64,000 nt of DNA, taken from assembly GCA_029057985.1 (NCBI GenBank), contig JAIDYR010000053.1:1-64000 (forward strand), written 5' to 3'. This DNA is from Muribaculaceae bacterium (GTDB taxonomy: Bacteria; Bacteroidota; Bacteroidia; Bacteroidales; Muribaculaceae). A model generated the notes under the pieces. It saw only the letters and a program-made list of their open reading frames with translations, made no database searches and had not been told where the DNA came from. Positions 40,977 to 51,194 of this stretch are shown here, one piece after another; the first letter of the stretch is position 1, and the number at the start of each line of letters is the position of its first letter. The position numbers and the translations under genes are program-made.

Positions 40977-43766
40977 ATGAATCTGAAAAGTAATTTCCTT
41001 ATAGTCACTCTTCTTACTGCTTCCCTTGCGTCCAATGCCGAAGTCCCCGGGCAATGGGTAAGCCATCCGACACTGGATATATACTCTTACCTCCAATATT
41101 CAAAATTTACAAGCGCCAACGTCGCCCAGGCCACTAATAATGTCCAGAAATTGATCGAGGGCGAGCGCTATGTCTACGCTCTCATTACGGGCGGACTCTA
41201 TCTCAACGCCCCGGCTCCCAACGAACTATATGAGGAATCGGGGTATGCCTATAACCATACGCCGCTTATTCTGGCTCGTTACGACAAAAATGACGTCGAC
41301 GGCAGAATGGAGCCGGTAGCTACGCGCCTGGCCACTTCCGGACTCAATGTGACCGCCATTGAATATTCGCAACCGCAGAAATGTCTTGCAGTCGGATATG
41401 ACAACGGATGCTTCGATCTGATTTATGACGATGGAAGGATCCTCTCTAACGATGATCTCAAGCACTTTAACCAGCCCGGAGGGCTGAAATTCCGCAGCTT
41501 TTCCTTTACTCCGGATGGAGGAAAGGTGGTCATCGGAGCCGACTTCGGCCTTGTAATTGCCGATATGGCTACCGCCTCGATCGAGAAGACATGCAATTTC
41601 TCTCAAGGAGTCGATTTCGCCAATATATTCCAAGGTAATGTCATCCTTTCTGCCGACGGAATACTTCGCGCATTCCCGGCAGGGTCTTCCCCCCGGACTC
41701 TTGATGAAACAATCCCCCTGAAATCCTCGGCCGCAGTAGCCCCGGCAGGAATATTGGATCACGACTGCATAAAATCACGCTTCGGACTCTATCCGGTAAG
41801 CGAAAACACGATCCTCTTTTTCGCCCCGGCATTGGCGTCCAACGTCGATGGCATCTCTATCAACGTGCTCACCATCCCGGAAAATCCCTTTGAAGATGAA
41901 TGTCGGGTAGCAAACCTCGCGTCCACATCCGTCAATTATAAGATTCTCGGATCCTTCGAGTCAATGATTCCCGGATATCGGGATCAAGCCCTCATATCCC
42001 CTACTCAGAAGGGCTGGATGTTTCATAACGAGACCGACATCTACATGCTTGATATCCTCGGACATCCGGTAGATTACTCTTCTTCTTCCGCTGAGGCTGA
42101 CTATAAGAAGGCGTTTTTTTACACTCTGAAAAAGGATACGAAAGCCGGCTCTGACAATCAGGCCGGCGCTCCGAGATATAAGAGTTGCGCTACATATGAC
42201 GGCCGGGATTTCCGGTTGTTCGTGCCGCGTCAGGGTTTCTCACAGATCCATGTCGAAGGAGTTACCTCCGGAGCCAAATGGACTAATGTCGACGGCGGAA
42301 AGATCGTTGAACTCAACGCTCTGGCCGCAGGCATGCCCAAGGAACTCAAGTATTCTCAGAAATACGGTCTTCTCGCACGCAGCGATGGCAGAAGCCATAG
42401 TTTCCGACCCGATAACGGTCATTCCGATGGTCTGTCGGCTTATAAAGACGGCAAATGGGACGTCCATACCGTTTCGAAGACCAATTATAAGAAGGGGTGG
42501 CTATATACGGCTACCACACTTCTCTTCGGCGATAGCCGCGGACTCTCCGCTGATCCTGTCTTCCCGGATTATGTCTATATGTGCAGCCAGGAAAAGGGGA
42601 TACGCAGGCAGAATCTTGCTGACCCGGAGGATATAATGATGATGACACGAAGCAATTACGCTCCCAATTTTGCCAACAGAGTCATCGTCACCCAGCCTCA
42701 GAACGGCAGCGAATATCCTGCATTGGCTGCCTTTTCCGATTTCGATTACGATAACGACGGCACACTATGGACTGCCTTTTGCCGCCTCGATACCGAGACA
42801 GAGCCCGTACATGGCGAGCTATGGTATTGGACTGCCGCTGATCGCGGAGAAGTAAAGGATAAAAATTCTTATCCCGGGCATGAAATGAAAATAATCGAGA
42901 TCCCGGGAATCAACGGTCCGATGCACGGCTCCGTGTATGCTCTCAAAACGGAAAAAAATAAGAATCTGATCGTCCATATCGCCAATAATACGTGGTATGA
43001 CAGCTACGTTTACGACCACAACGGCACCCTTGATGACACGTCGGATGATAAATGGGTAGTGCTTAAAAATATAATTGATCAGAATGATGATGAGCAGGAA
43101 CTCCTGACCTGGCCTTACGGTTTCATCGAGGATCCTGTCGACGGCACATTCATCATCGGCACCCGCTACGGAATCTACACTACTACCCGCGAGGATCTCT
43201 TTAGCAATGAGCATCCTAAACTAAGACTCGTCCAGCCTACTCGCGAATCCGACGGATCTTTCATCAATAACTTCGGCATCGGAGGCAACTACGGCGTAGT
43301 GGGAATGACATTAGATGCAGAAAATCGCAAATGGGTGGTGCTCGATAATGGACATGTCTATTGCCTGTCGCCTGACATGTCTACCGTGATTCAGGAATTT
43401 ACTCCCGATAATTCGGTCCTTCCCAATACTACCTATCTCAGCATCCTCTATAATCCCGCCTCCAACTCCATTTTCGTCGGATGTTACTATGGGCTTATGG
43501 AGTATTGTCTGGCGGGCGGAGATCATCTCTACGCCAAGTCGACTCCTTCCGTATCCCCCCGGATCATTGAGCCTCACTATGGAGGATACGTCAATATATG
43601 CGGGCTGGAAGATTCCGGAGAGTATATACTTCTGGATAGCGACGGCAATGAGATCGCACTCCCCAAATCAAAAGAAGGAAGACTTCAGCTTCACCCTTCA
43701 GATTATCCCGCAGGAGAATATCGTCTGAAAGATTACTCTGACGTCTATTTCATCATCAATAAATAA
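40977..43766 (+). CDS. Second PorZ-like beta-propeller secreted protein
   Basis: VPGQWVSHPTLD start parallels the 23561 gene (ITGQWVMHPTFD); shared ENRKWVVLDNG..QEFTPDNSVLPNTTYLSILYNPASNSIFVGCYYGLMEY segment; divergent C-terminus. Confidence 0.7.
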   Translation: MNLKSNFLIVTLLTASLASNAEVPGQWVSHPTLDIYSYLQYSKFTSANVAQATNNVQKLIEGERYVYALITGGLYLNAPAPNELYEESGYAYNHTPLILARYDKNDVDGRMEPVATRLATSGLNVTAIEYSQPQKCLAVGYDNGCFDLIYDDGRILSNDDLKHFNQPGGLKFRSFSFTPDGGKVVIGADFGLVIADMATASIEKTCNFSQGVDFANIFQGNVILSADGILRAFPAGSSPRTLDETIPLKSSAAVAPAGILDHDCIKSRFGLYPVSENTILFFAPALASNVDGISINVLTIPENPFEDECRVANLASTSVNYKILGSFESMIPGYRDQALISPTQKGWMFHNETDIYMLDILGHPVDYSSSSAEADYKKAFFYTLKKDTKAGSDNQAGAPRYKSCATYDGRDFRLFVPRQGFSQIHVEGVTSGAKWTNVDGGKIVELNALAAGMPKELKYSQKYGLLARSDGRSHSFRPDNGHSDGLSAYKDGKWDVHTVSKTNYKKGWLYTATTLLFGDSRGLSADPVFPDYVYMCSQEKGIRRQNLADPEDIMMMTRSNYAPNFANRVIVTQPQNGSEYPALAAFSDFDYDNDGTLWTAFCRLDTETEPVHGELWYWTAADRGEVKDKNSYPGHEMKIIEIPGINGPMHGSVYALKTEKNKNLIVHIANNTWYDSYVYDHNGTLDDTSDDKWVVLKNIIDQNDDEQELLTWPYGFIEDPVDGTFIIGTRYGIYTTTREDLFSNEHPKLRLVQPTRESDGSFINNFGIGGNYGVVGMTLDAENRKWVVLDNGHVYCLSPDMSTVIQEFTPDNSVLPNTTYLSILYNPASNSIFVGCYYGLMEYCLAGGDHLYAKSTPSVSPRIIEPHYGGYVNICGLEDSGEYILLDSDGNEIALPKSKEGRLQLHPSDYPAGEYRLKDYSDVYFIINK

Positions 43767-43804
43767 AAAATTTAAGTTTCGCCTGCGCGAAACTTAAATT
43801 TTTT
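43765..43804. terminator. Palindrome AAAAAATTTAAGTTTCGC-CTGC-GCGAAACTTAAATTTTTT
   Basis: Perfect 18-bp stem with A/T tails; overlaps the stop codon of the 40977 gene. Confidence 0.9.
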
Positions 43805-43819
43805 CATCTGAATTGAAAG

Positions 43820-44857
43820 ATGGCATCGACTGAAAGCAGACACCCCTATTATCCCTTGATGGACGCCATGCGCTACGTATTGGCCATCTGCATTATAGTC
43901 AGCCATTTCTTTACTCTCAATAACTACGGAAGTCCGCTGACGCTCGTGTCTTACTATTTCGTGGCGGGCTTCTTTGCGATCGCAGGCTTCGTGGTCTATC
44001 CTACTTTTGAGCGCTCCGACTCTCTTCTGAAGTATATCCGGCGCAGGGCGCGCCATATACTTCCCCCTTATTTCTTCATAGTCTTGATATGCGCCGTAGG
44101 ATTCGCATTCATTTCGTCATTATCGCTGAGGGAGTATTTTACTTCGCCCGAACTGTATAAATACCTTGCCGCCAATCTGACTTTTCTTAATTGGCTGCAT
44201 CCCTCGCTGCCGGGAGTGTTTGACACTCCGCAGTTTGCTACCGATTCGGTCAATCCGTCGCTTTGGACGATGAAAGTCGATTGGTGTCTCTACCTTTCGG
44301 TGCCGTTGGTATTCGGAATTATCCGCCGGCTGCGCCTCAACCGGATTTGGGTAGTGATCTCCCTTATAATCTTTTCTATTCTTTACCGGCTCGGTTTCGT
44401 GATGCTTTACATTGAGACCCAAAAAGAGATCTACGACATTCTTGCCCGTCAATTTTTCGGCCAGATGGCTTATTTCTATTCCGGGATGCTTATCTACTTT
44501 TACCGTAAAGAGATAGAAAAGCGGCTCTCAATCCTGACTATTGCCGCAGGAATACTCTTTATCCTTGCGATTACGGTCATTCCTTTCGGAAATATTGTCG
44601 TATGTCCGGCAGCTTTAAGCATGCTCATACTGGGGATTTCTCTTATAAAAAGTACAGATTCGCGCTGGCGTCATCGTTATAATTTCTCTTTCGAGATGTA
44701 TCTGTTCCGCGCTCCTGTCATCCAACTTGCGATCTTCTTCGGAATAGGATCTCTCCCCCGCTGGCAGAATTTTGCGATTATATTTCTGGCGACGATAATA
44801 GTCAGCATTCTCTATAAATACGCCTTTCTCTACTTAAAGTCGCTGAAAAAGGCATAG
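43820..44857 (+). CDS. Acyltransferase 3 family membrane protein
   Basis: MDAMRYVLAICIIVSHFF, SLWTMKVDWCLYL, multi-TM. Confidence 0.85.
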   Translation: MASTESRHPYYPLMDAMRYVLAICIIVSHFFTLNNYGSPLTLVSYYFVAGFFAIAGFVVYPTFERSDSLLKYIRRRARHILPPYFFIVLICAVGFAFISSLSLREYFTSPELYKYLAANLTFLNWLHPSLPGVFDTPQFATDSVNPSLWTMKVDWCLYLSVPLVFGIIRRLRLNRIWVVISLIIFSILYRLGFVMLYIETQKEIYDILARQFFGQMAYFYSGMLIYFYRKEIEKRLSILTIAAGILFILAITVIPFGNIVVCPAALSMLILGISLIKSTDSRWRHRYNFSFEMYLFRAPVIQLAIFFGIGSLPRWQNFAIIFLATIIVSILYKYAFLYLKSLKKA

Positions 44858-44894
44858 TTCATTTAATCCAAATCAAAGCCAAATCAAAGCCGAT

Positions 44895-44926
44895 TTTGCA
44901 TATATGCGGATTTTTTGCTATCTTTG
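44895..44926 (+). promoter_or_regulatory. Canonical Bacteroidetes promoter TTTG-N20-TATCTTTG upstream of capD
   Basis: -33 at 44895-44898, -7 at 44919-44926. Confidence 0.8.
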
Positions 44927-44949
44927 CAAGCTGATTTTACTCTCTGACT

Positions 44950-46857
44950 ATGTTTAACTTATCTACAGATAATTATTTACGCTCCACTATAGTCCTGACG
45001 ATCGATACGATCACCTCGATGATTGCATCCGGCATCGTCATTCTATTCGTATATCTCCTCGGAGCAGAGTCGATCGTGACCAACGGATTTATCCTGACCT
45101 GGCTCATGACTGCCCTTGTAGGTTCGGTTCTGGGATTTGTCGCGACGAGCGCCTACAAACTCGTCATAAGATTCTCTACACTCCGCGATCTGGCTCGGCT
45201 CTGCATGGCGGTAGGATGCAAGGAAATCATTCTGCTGATGGGAATATCCCTGTTTGTCCCGCAACTCACAGCCCGGATCGTCATGATGCTTATCCTGACC
45301 GATTTCCTCATTACTATCGCCGGCCTGCTCCTGACGCGAGTCATCATGCTGACTATATATTGGCTCGCACGCCGCGGGCAGATGGATTCTGATGGAAAGA
45401 CCAAAATCCTCGTCTACGGAATCGGGGAGAAATCAGTCGCCATGCTCACACGCCTGCGCATATCCCCGCATTTTACGGTAGAGGGCTTCCTGGATACCGA
45501 AAATAAGGAGCTGAACAAGAATCTCCTGATGGGCAAACCGATCTATCATTTCAAAGATACGACCGACCTGCTGCGCATACGCGAGCAGCATCAGATCCAA
45601 GGCGTGCTGTTCGCCTATCTTCCCGATGCCCGCGATGAAAAAAATCGTCTGATTCCGGCTTGTCTGGAATTAGGGCTCAAGACGTATATCGCCCCGAGCA
45701 TCGACGAAGTGAAGGATGGAAAATTCAATGCCAACTCGATCCGCAACATCAAGATCGAAGATCTTCTCGGGCGTCCGGAGATTGAAATCAATATGAGGGA
45801 GATCCGCGAATCAATGTGCGGTAAAACCGTGCTTGTGACAGGGGCCGCCGGGTCAATCGGCTCGGAACTTTGCCGCCAGCTCGCGCAACTGGGAGTCAAG
45901 CATCTGCTCATGTTTGACAATGCCGAGACTCCGCTCCATAATGTACGTCTGGAATTTGAGGAAAAATATCCAAGCCTTTATTTCACTCCGATCATCGGCG
46001 ATGTCCGCCTGCTCGACCGGCTCGATTACGTCTTCAGCAAATATCGCCCCGAAATCGTATTCCACGCCGCTGCCTACAAGCATGTCCCGCTGATGGAGGA
46101 GAACCCCTGCGAGGCTATTATGGCCAATGTCGTCGGATCCAGAAACGTGGCCGACAAATGCGTGGAATACGAAGCTGAAAAGATGGTCATGATCTCTACC
46201 GACAAGGCTGTCAACCCGACCAATATAATGGGATGCACTAAGCGACTCGCAGAAATCTACGTCCAGTCGCTCGGTCTTGCTATCGAAAACGGCTCGGTCA
46301 AAGGTAAGACCACATTCGTCACTACCCGATTCGGCAACGTCCTCGGCTCCAACGGCTCCGTGATACCTCGCTTTGCCGAGCAGATCGAGAAGGGAGGCCC
46401 GATCACTGTCACCCATCCCGATATCCGCCGATTCTTCATGACAATCCCTGAAGCCTGTCGACTCGTGATGGAGGCCGCTACAATGGCCAACGGCACGCAG
46501 ATCTTCGTCTTCGACATGGGAGTCCCCGTCAAAATCGATGATCTCGCGCGCCGTATGATCTCGCTGGCCGGATTCCAGCCTGACGTCGATATCTCTATTC
46601 AATACACCGGGCTGCGCCCGGGTGAGAAACTTTATGAAGAAGTGCTCGCCACAAAAGAAAACACTCTCCCGACCGATCATGACCGCATCTTCCGCGCAAA
46701 AGTACGCGAATATGAATATGTAGCCGCCTCGGAATGTGTAGATCGTCTGAGAGAATATGCAATAGCCGAAAACAAATACAACACGGTAATCCTAATGAAA
46801 GCGACAGTCCCGGAATTCATCTCAAAGCACTCTATTTTCGAAAAATTCGACAAGTAA
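44950..46857 (+). CDS. Polysaccharide biosynthesis nucleoside-diphosphate-sugar epimerase/dehydratase (CapD/FlaA1/WbpM-like)
   Basis: N-terminal TM helices, VTGAAGSIGSELCRQL, HAAAYKHVPLMEENPCEAI, STDKAVNPTNIMGCTKR, RFGNVLGSNGSVIPRF. Confidence 0.92.
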   Translation: MFNLSTDNYLRSTIVLTIDTITSMIASGIVILFVYLLGAESIVTNGFILTWLMTALVGSVLGFVATSAYKLVIRFSTLRDLARLCMAVGCKEIILLMGISLFVPQLTARIVMMLILTDFLITIAGLLLTRVIMLTIYWLARRGQMDSDGKTKILVYGIGEKSVAMLTRLRISPHFTVEGFLDTENKELNKNLLMGKPIYHFKDTTDLLRIREQHQIQGVLFAYLPDARDEKNRLIPACLELGLKTYIAPSIDEVKDGKFNANSIRNIKIEDLLGRPEIEINMREIRESMCGKTVLVTGAAGSIGSELCRQLAQLGVKHLLMFDNAETPLHNVRLEFEEKYPSLYFTPIIGDVRLLDRLDYVFSKYRPEIVFHAAAYKHVPLMEENPCEAIMANVVGSRNVADKCVEYEAEKMVMISTDKAVNPTNIMGCTKRLAEIYVQSLGLAIENGSVKGKTTFVTTRFGNVLGSNGSVIPRFAEQIEKGGPITVTHPDIRRFFMTIPEACRLVMEAATMANGTQIFVFDMGVPVKIDDLARRMISLAGFQPDVDISIQYTGLRPGEKLYEEVLATKENTLPTDHDRIFRAKVREYEYVAASECVDRLREYAIAENKYNTVILMKATVPEFISKHSIFEKFDK

Positions 46858-46890
46858 CCCCTACCTGTCACTTATTACCTGTTACTTCTT

Positions 46891-46928
46891 GCCTGATCCT
46901 CCTTTCGCAAGCGAAAGGAGGATCAGGC
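46891..46928. terminator. Perfect 18-bp palindrome between convergent capD and portal genes
   Basis: GCCTGATCCTCCTTTCGC-AA-GCGAAAGGAGGATCAGGC; contains the portal stop codon (46923-46925). Confidence 0.85.
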
Positions 46929-48467
46929 AAGTTTCGCATCAAGACGAGCCCCTTCGAGAATGAAGGAGTTGTAGCTCTCAAGGATATCGAGTAAGGCCGT
47001 CATCGCCTGGCGCGTCTGCTGATTATAGAGGGTGCCTGATACGCTCCCGTTGTTGAGTTTCCCTTCAAGCGCACCATTTACACCGCTGACATCCTCAAAC
47101 ATCTTCAGCTGAATATTGAGCAGGTCGGTGATGCCGGCCTGCGAAGCCCCGCCGCTGACCTGCTGCGGAAGCGGCATTCCAGCTTTCGGACGAAACAGTA
47201 TCACGCCATTGAAGCGACTCCACTCATCGCTTATTTCATCTATATCCACATCATCGGGCAGAGCCGACTCGGGGAAAAGAAGAACGCCCTTGGCAGAAGA
47301 ACGTATAACCCAATCGTAAAGGGTGATAAGGCGGTTGGTATGACGTTGCTGATCTATTACATCGGCTACAAAGCTATGGATTTCCCCGTCGATAAATGGA
47401 TATGCTTTCCACACATAAGGATGGCCTCCTCCGGGTATTGGTGAGATCCCTTCGGCAAGGACATGACCGTCAGGCGCCAGATAATGATACCGCCAGACAT
47501 CCTCTACAATCCATTGCATTGCAATCCGCCCGGAGAGGATTTCTTCCTCGTGGTCCGCACGGAAAGCGTCGTATTCCTCCCCTTCGATTTTGTAAAGAGA
47601 GCCTGAAATCCGGTCATGGATCCGATATCTCTCCGCCGATTCGCGGGTCCACAATTCTATGACGCGGCATAGCCCCGGGGCCGAAGGCCTGTAAAAATCT
47701 CGCGCTGAAGCAAGCTCATCGGTTCCGAAGGCTCCCGCCGCATCGGGCACACCTCCGCAGGAGCGGAAGAATACTGTAGAGGAACCGAGTCCTGCATCTT
47801 CACCATAAATTTCCTTCAATCGGACTACATCCTCCCTGCAGCGGGCCATGGAAGCACATAGCGTAGGGAAATCGAGATCATGGAGCTGCCCTATCATGCG
47901 GGCATCCCAGCCGCGAAAATCTCTTGTAGAGGAATCTACGAAAAAAGCATCGGGAGCTACATAACTCGTCAGCGCTCCGGCCGGCGCCATGACGGCCATC
48001 CCGCTCTGCGGAGGCGCAAGAGACTTCCTATGCACGGCCAGGCCTGATATCAGAAATTCCTCCATCGTGCGCGCATGAAGTTCATCAAGTCGATTGCGCT
48101 CAGCGTTGAGCAGCAATCTGCCATAGGTCTTTTGTTGTCGAGGATCATCTATCGAAATCTCAAGCTTTTCCGGCGATGGATAAGCATACTGATTCCGGAA
48201 GACACCGAGTACGCTGCGCACGAGCCGGCGTATTAGATTGTTCTTGAGCGGCACGTTGCCTTGGCTCCGTATATAATCTTCCTCCTTCATTCGCTGCCCG
48301 TCGACCTCTATCATGTCTTCCCATTGACGTCCGTAGCAATAGCGTTTACAACGCTCTCTGTCGCTACGGAATTTGCTCATCGCCTGCCAATGCCGGGAAG
48401 CGGCCGCCAGGAGCTCGGGATGGCGCGTCGAGAAGCGCTCAATCTCTTCAGGTTCATTCATTTTCAT
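46923..48467 (-). CDS. Phage portal-like protein
   Basis: CYGRQWEDMI..QGNVPLKNNLIRRLVRSVLGVFRNQ, DVIDQQRHTNRLITLYDWVIRSSAKGVLL; adjacent to TerL. Confidence 0.7.
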   Translation of the reverse strand: MKMNEPEEIERFSTRHPELLAAASRHWQAMSKFRSDRERCKRYCYGRQWEDMIEVDGQRMKEEDYIRSQGNVPLKNNLIRRLVRSVLGVFRNQYAYPSPEKLEISIDDPRQQKTYGRLLLNAERNRLDELHARTMEEFLISGLAVHRKSLAPPQSGMAVMAPAGALTSYVAPDAFFVDSSTRDFRGWDARMIGQLHDLDFPTLCASMARCREDVVRLKEIYGEDAGLGSSTVFFRSCGGVPDAAGAFGTDELASARDFYRPSAPGLCRVIELWTRESAERYRIHDRISGSLYKIEGEEYDAFRADHEEEILSGRIAMQWIVEDVWRYHYLAPDGHVLAEGISPIPGGGHPYVWKAYPFIDGEIHSFVADVIDQQRHTNRLITLYDWVIRSSAKGVLLFPESALPDDVDIDEISDEWSRFNGVILFRPKAGMPLPQQVSGGASQAGITDLLNIQLKMFEDVSGVNGALEGKLNNGSVSGTLYNQQTRQAMTALLDILESYNSFILEGARLDAKLA

Positions 48468-48512
48468 AATTCCAATTTTAGTTTCAAATATTCATTATAT
48501 TACTTATCACTT

Positions 48513-48540
48513 TTTTAAGGTTCGCAGGCAAACCTTAAAA
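48513..48540. terminator. Palindrome TTTTAAGGTT-CGCAGGCA-AACCTTAAAA at TerL 3' end
   Basis: 10-bp stem containing the TerL stop codon (48535-48537). Confidence 0.55.
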
Positions 48541-50583
48541 CACTGCCTCCGTCACCCTGAGCCTGCGTCCTGCGCGACGCTCCGGTGAGGAGCGCCGCCT
48601 GCGGGGCGCTTCCATCTCGTGGAGCGCGATATGCAGTCCGATTGCCCGCGTCATCAAAAGATCATCATGGGCGCCCGCTATAGCTCCATAACTGCCGTTT
48701 GGACGCCGCTCATAGCTTAGAAACTCATCGAGTGCCGCGTCACTCCGCTCTTCGTACAGACATTCTCTGACCACTCTGATCAGGGTCGCGATTATCATCG
48801 GCTTGGTTGCGGCGTTGGTATGGAATCCGAGCCGGAGTTCCTGACCCTGCCTGAGATTTTCAATTCCGCTTCGCCGGGCATATAGATTAGGATAAGCATC
48901 GCGTATCTGATAAAGTATATAGGGAAGTTCGGCGCCGTCTACCATTCGTGCGGGTTCGCGGCTCTCCAGAGAATTGCTCTCTATGACCAGAAGCGCTTCA
49001 TCATAGTAGGCTGCAATCCGCGCCGCTCTCCATGCAAGCTGATCCCAGTCGCAATGGCCTCGCCATTGGGCCGCTACCTTCGGGCGGCCACCCCTCTCCA
49101 TAGGTCCCCTGTCAAATACGGCTATCACACTCCAATCCGACTTCTCCGATCTTCCGCCGACGTCAACCACTACCACATATCGATCGCTTAGTCGCAGTCC
49201 GTCATCATCCGGCATATCCCATATCTCAAGCCCTCCCGACTCAAGAGGCTTGAAACTCAGAGCCGCGATGGAGTCTTCCCCTTCCGGAGAAATTATCTCT
49301 CCGCGATATGAAGGAGCCTTGCAACCTTCCCGTAAAACTGCTATATCCTGACGGTCGAACACTGTCGAGCCGGAATGGGCGAACGCTTCAAGCTCATCCG
49401 AAGGATATTCAGCAGCCATTCTCGCATGATCGTTATATTTCCTCCGCTCTTCGATATACCATTTAATGGCCTCCAACGTTGCTCCCGCCTGCCATAGACG
49501 CCAGAGATATTGTCCGGATTCAGATCTGTCGGTTGAAGTCGCCGACAAGCGATTGTCGTAAAGAATCCGGACAAAACCCTCCCTTTCAGTTTCATCGGCA
49601 AACTCCAGGGAATATTGATCAATCCCATACCACGGAATGAAAATCGGAGAGAATTGTGACTCACCGCGCGTCGCCGCCAGGTATTCACGATGGAAGAAGT
49701 TGCCGGTGCCGTTGGCGGTGGATTCATAGACTATCATTGTCAAAGGCGTGTAGAGTATGCCTCCACAGGCACTTCTGACAATATCTTCGGGCGACTTGCC
49801 ATCAGTCGAACGCCATATTCCGACCTCCGAGAGATGAACAAGATTATAATCTCCTCCCCTACACGAATCGGGTCGCTCCGCACTCCCTATCTTTATCTTG
49901 CAATTGCGGGCCTTTACACGCATTATCTGTCCGCTTTTACCTACATTCTCGGAAATCTTTCTTCCGCCATCGGCTGATATGGGAGGAAGCGGCATATCCG
50001 GATACAGCAATTCCGCAGGATACGACTTCAGCATCCTGTCAAACATATCTTTGATTTCATCCGATCCCGCACCCTGATGGGCTATGATTAGGGAATTGAG
50101 CCCTTCGCAATGTATCATCTGAAGCCATGCCATATAAAGCTGCACACAAGTCGAACCTCCCCATTGGCGCGCTTTCAACAGAATGATGCGTATCGGCTTG
50201 CCGGCTGAACGCTGACTCTCAAAAGCAGCAATCAGCGAACGCTGAGGCCGATTGAGCCTGAAGCTGATATCCGGGCCGCCCCCTTTCTGCTTGATACTTA
50301 CTGCCGTGGCGGCCCAGAAAGGGAAATCATGAAGCATCCTCAAACGCAGGAATTCCACCTTTGCTTTGGCGGAATCAGTGAAACCTGAAAAATTACCCTT
50401 TTCCAATAAATCGACTACAAGCGGCTCCCCTTTCATGCTTACAGGAAGATACTGGCATGGAATAGGATAGTCGGAAAGTTCGAGCCTGAACCTCTCTCCT
50501 ACCGAATTTTTCCCGCTGACCGGATCCCACTCAGCCCTGATAGCAGCGCGCCGTCGCTCATTCTCTCGAATTATAGATTCCAT
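48535..50583 (-). CDS. Phage terminase large subunit-like protein
   Basis: ATPase LLKARQWGGSTC and YNLVHLSEVG, nuclease motifs VVVVDVGG, LLVIESNSLE, GAHDDLLMTRAIGLHIA. Confidence 0.88.
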   Translation of the reverse strand: MESIIRENERRRAAIRAEWDPVSGKNSVGERFRLELSDYPIPCQYLPVSMKGEPLVVDLLEKGNFSGFTDSAKAKVEFLRLRMLHDFPFWAATAVSIKQKGGGPDISFRLNRPQRSLIAAFESQRSAGKPIRIILLKARQWGGSTCVQLYMAWLQMIHCEGLNSLIIAHQGAGSDEIKDMFDRMLKSYPAELLYPDMPLPPISADGGRKISENVGKSGQIMRVKARNCKIKIGSAERPDSCRGGDYNLVHLSEVGIWRSTDGKSPEDIVRSACGGILYTPLTMIVYESTANGTGNFFHREYLAATRGESQFSPIFIPWYGIDQYSLEFADETEREGFVRILYDNRLSATSTDRSESGQYLWRLWQAGATLEAIKWYIEERRKYNDHARMAAEYPSDELEAFAHSGSTVFDRQDIAVLREGCKAPSYRGEIISPEGEDSIAALSFKPLESGGLEIWDMPDDDGLRLSDRYVVVVDVGGRSEKSDWSVIAVFDRGPMERGGRPKVAAQWRGHCDWDQLAWRAARIAAYYDEALLVIESNSLESREPARMVDGAELPYILYQIRDAYPNLYARRSGIENLRQGQELRLGFHTNAATKPMIIATLIRVVRECLYEERSDAALDEFLSYERRPNGSYGAIAGAHDDLLMTRAIGLHIALHEMEAPRRRRSSPERRAGRRLRVTEAVF

Positions 50584-50975
50584 TATTTAAGTAATTTATA
50601 GATGATAGTCCGGCATGAGCGCGGAGTCAGATAGAACTCAGGTGCTTCGGAATTTATAACCTCTACCAAAGCGTCGTCAAGGCTTAGATCCGATCGGGAT
50701 TCCATTAATCCAACCACTCTTTTCTCTATCTCCTGAAACATCTCCAGTCGCTTTGCGCCCTTCACACTCCATACTCCGTGACGAAGATGATGGCGTATGA
50801 CTATAGCCGCCCTGAATTCACTCACATAAAACCGCGAGGCAGGATGAGCCGCTACTTCAGCAAAAATCTTATCAAGGTCGATTACCCTGACCTCTCCCAA
50901 GCGCTTACGAAAGCATCTTACGAGCTCGCGGTCTCTTTCTTCACTATATTCCGATACACTTCCTTTCTTTTTCAT
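50583..50975 (-). CDS. Small terminase-like protein
   Basis: 130-aa ORF directly upstream of TerL with TAATG overlap; position and size, no decisive motif. Confidence 0.5.
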   Translation of the reverse strand: MKKKGSVSEYSEERDRELVRCFRKRLGEVRVIDLDKIFAEVAAHPASRFYVSEFRAAIVIRHHLRHGVWSVKGAKRLEMFQEIEKRVVGLMESRSDLSLDDALVEVINSEAPEFYLTPRSCRTIIYKLLK

Positions 50976-51028
50976 ATCATCGATTTATTTAGATTTATTA
51001 TATACCTTATAAGAATATATCAAGGTGG

Positions 51029-51060
51029 AAAATATATTTGTTTTGTATTTACAATGCAAA
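51029..51060 (-). promoter_or_regulatory. Putative promoter of TerS-TerL-portal (TTTG-N20-TATATTTT)
   Basis: -33 revcomp at 51057-51060, -7-like at 51029-51036. Confidence 0.5.
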
Positions 51061-51194
51061 GTTAATTATTATTTGTCAAAATTTATAATAATTTTTGATT
51101 TTCTTTGATGTAATTTTGCAGTGTCAAATAAAAACATAGAGCTTTTGATCGACAGAAATAACTGAAATCCAATCAATTCTAAAGATTATAGATA

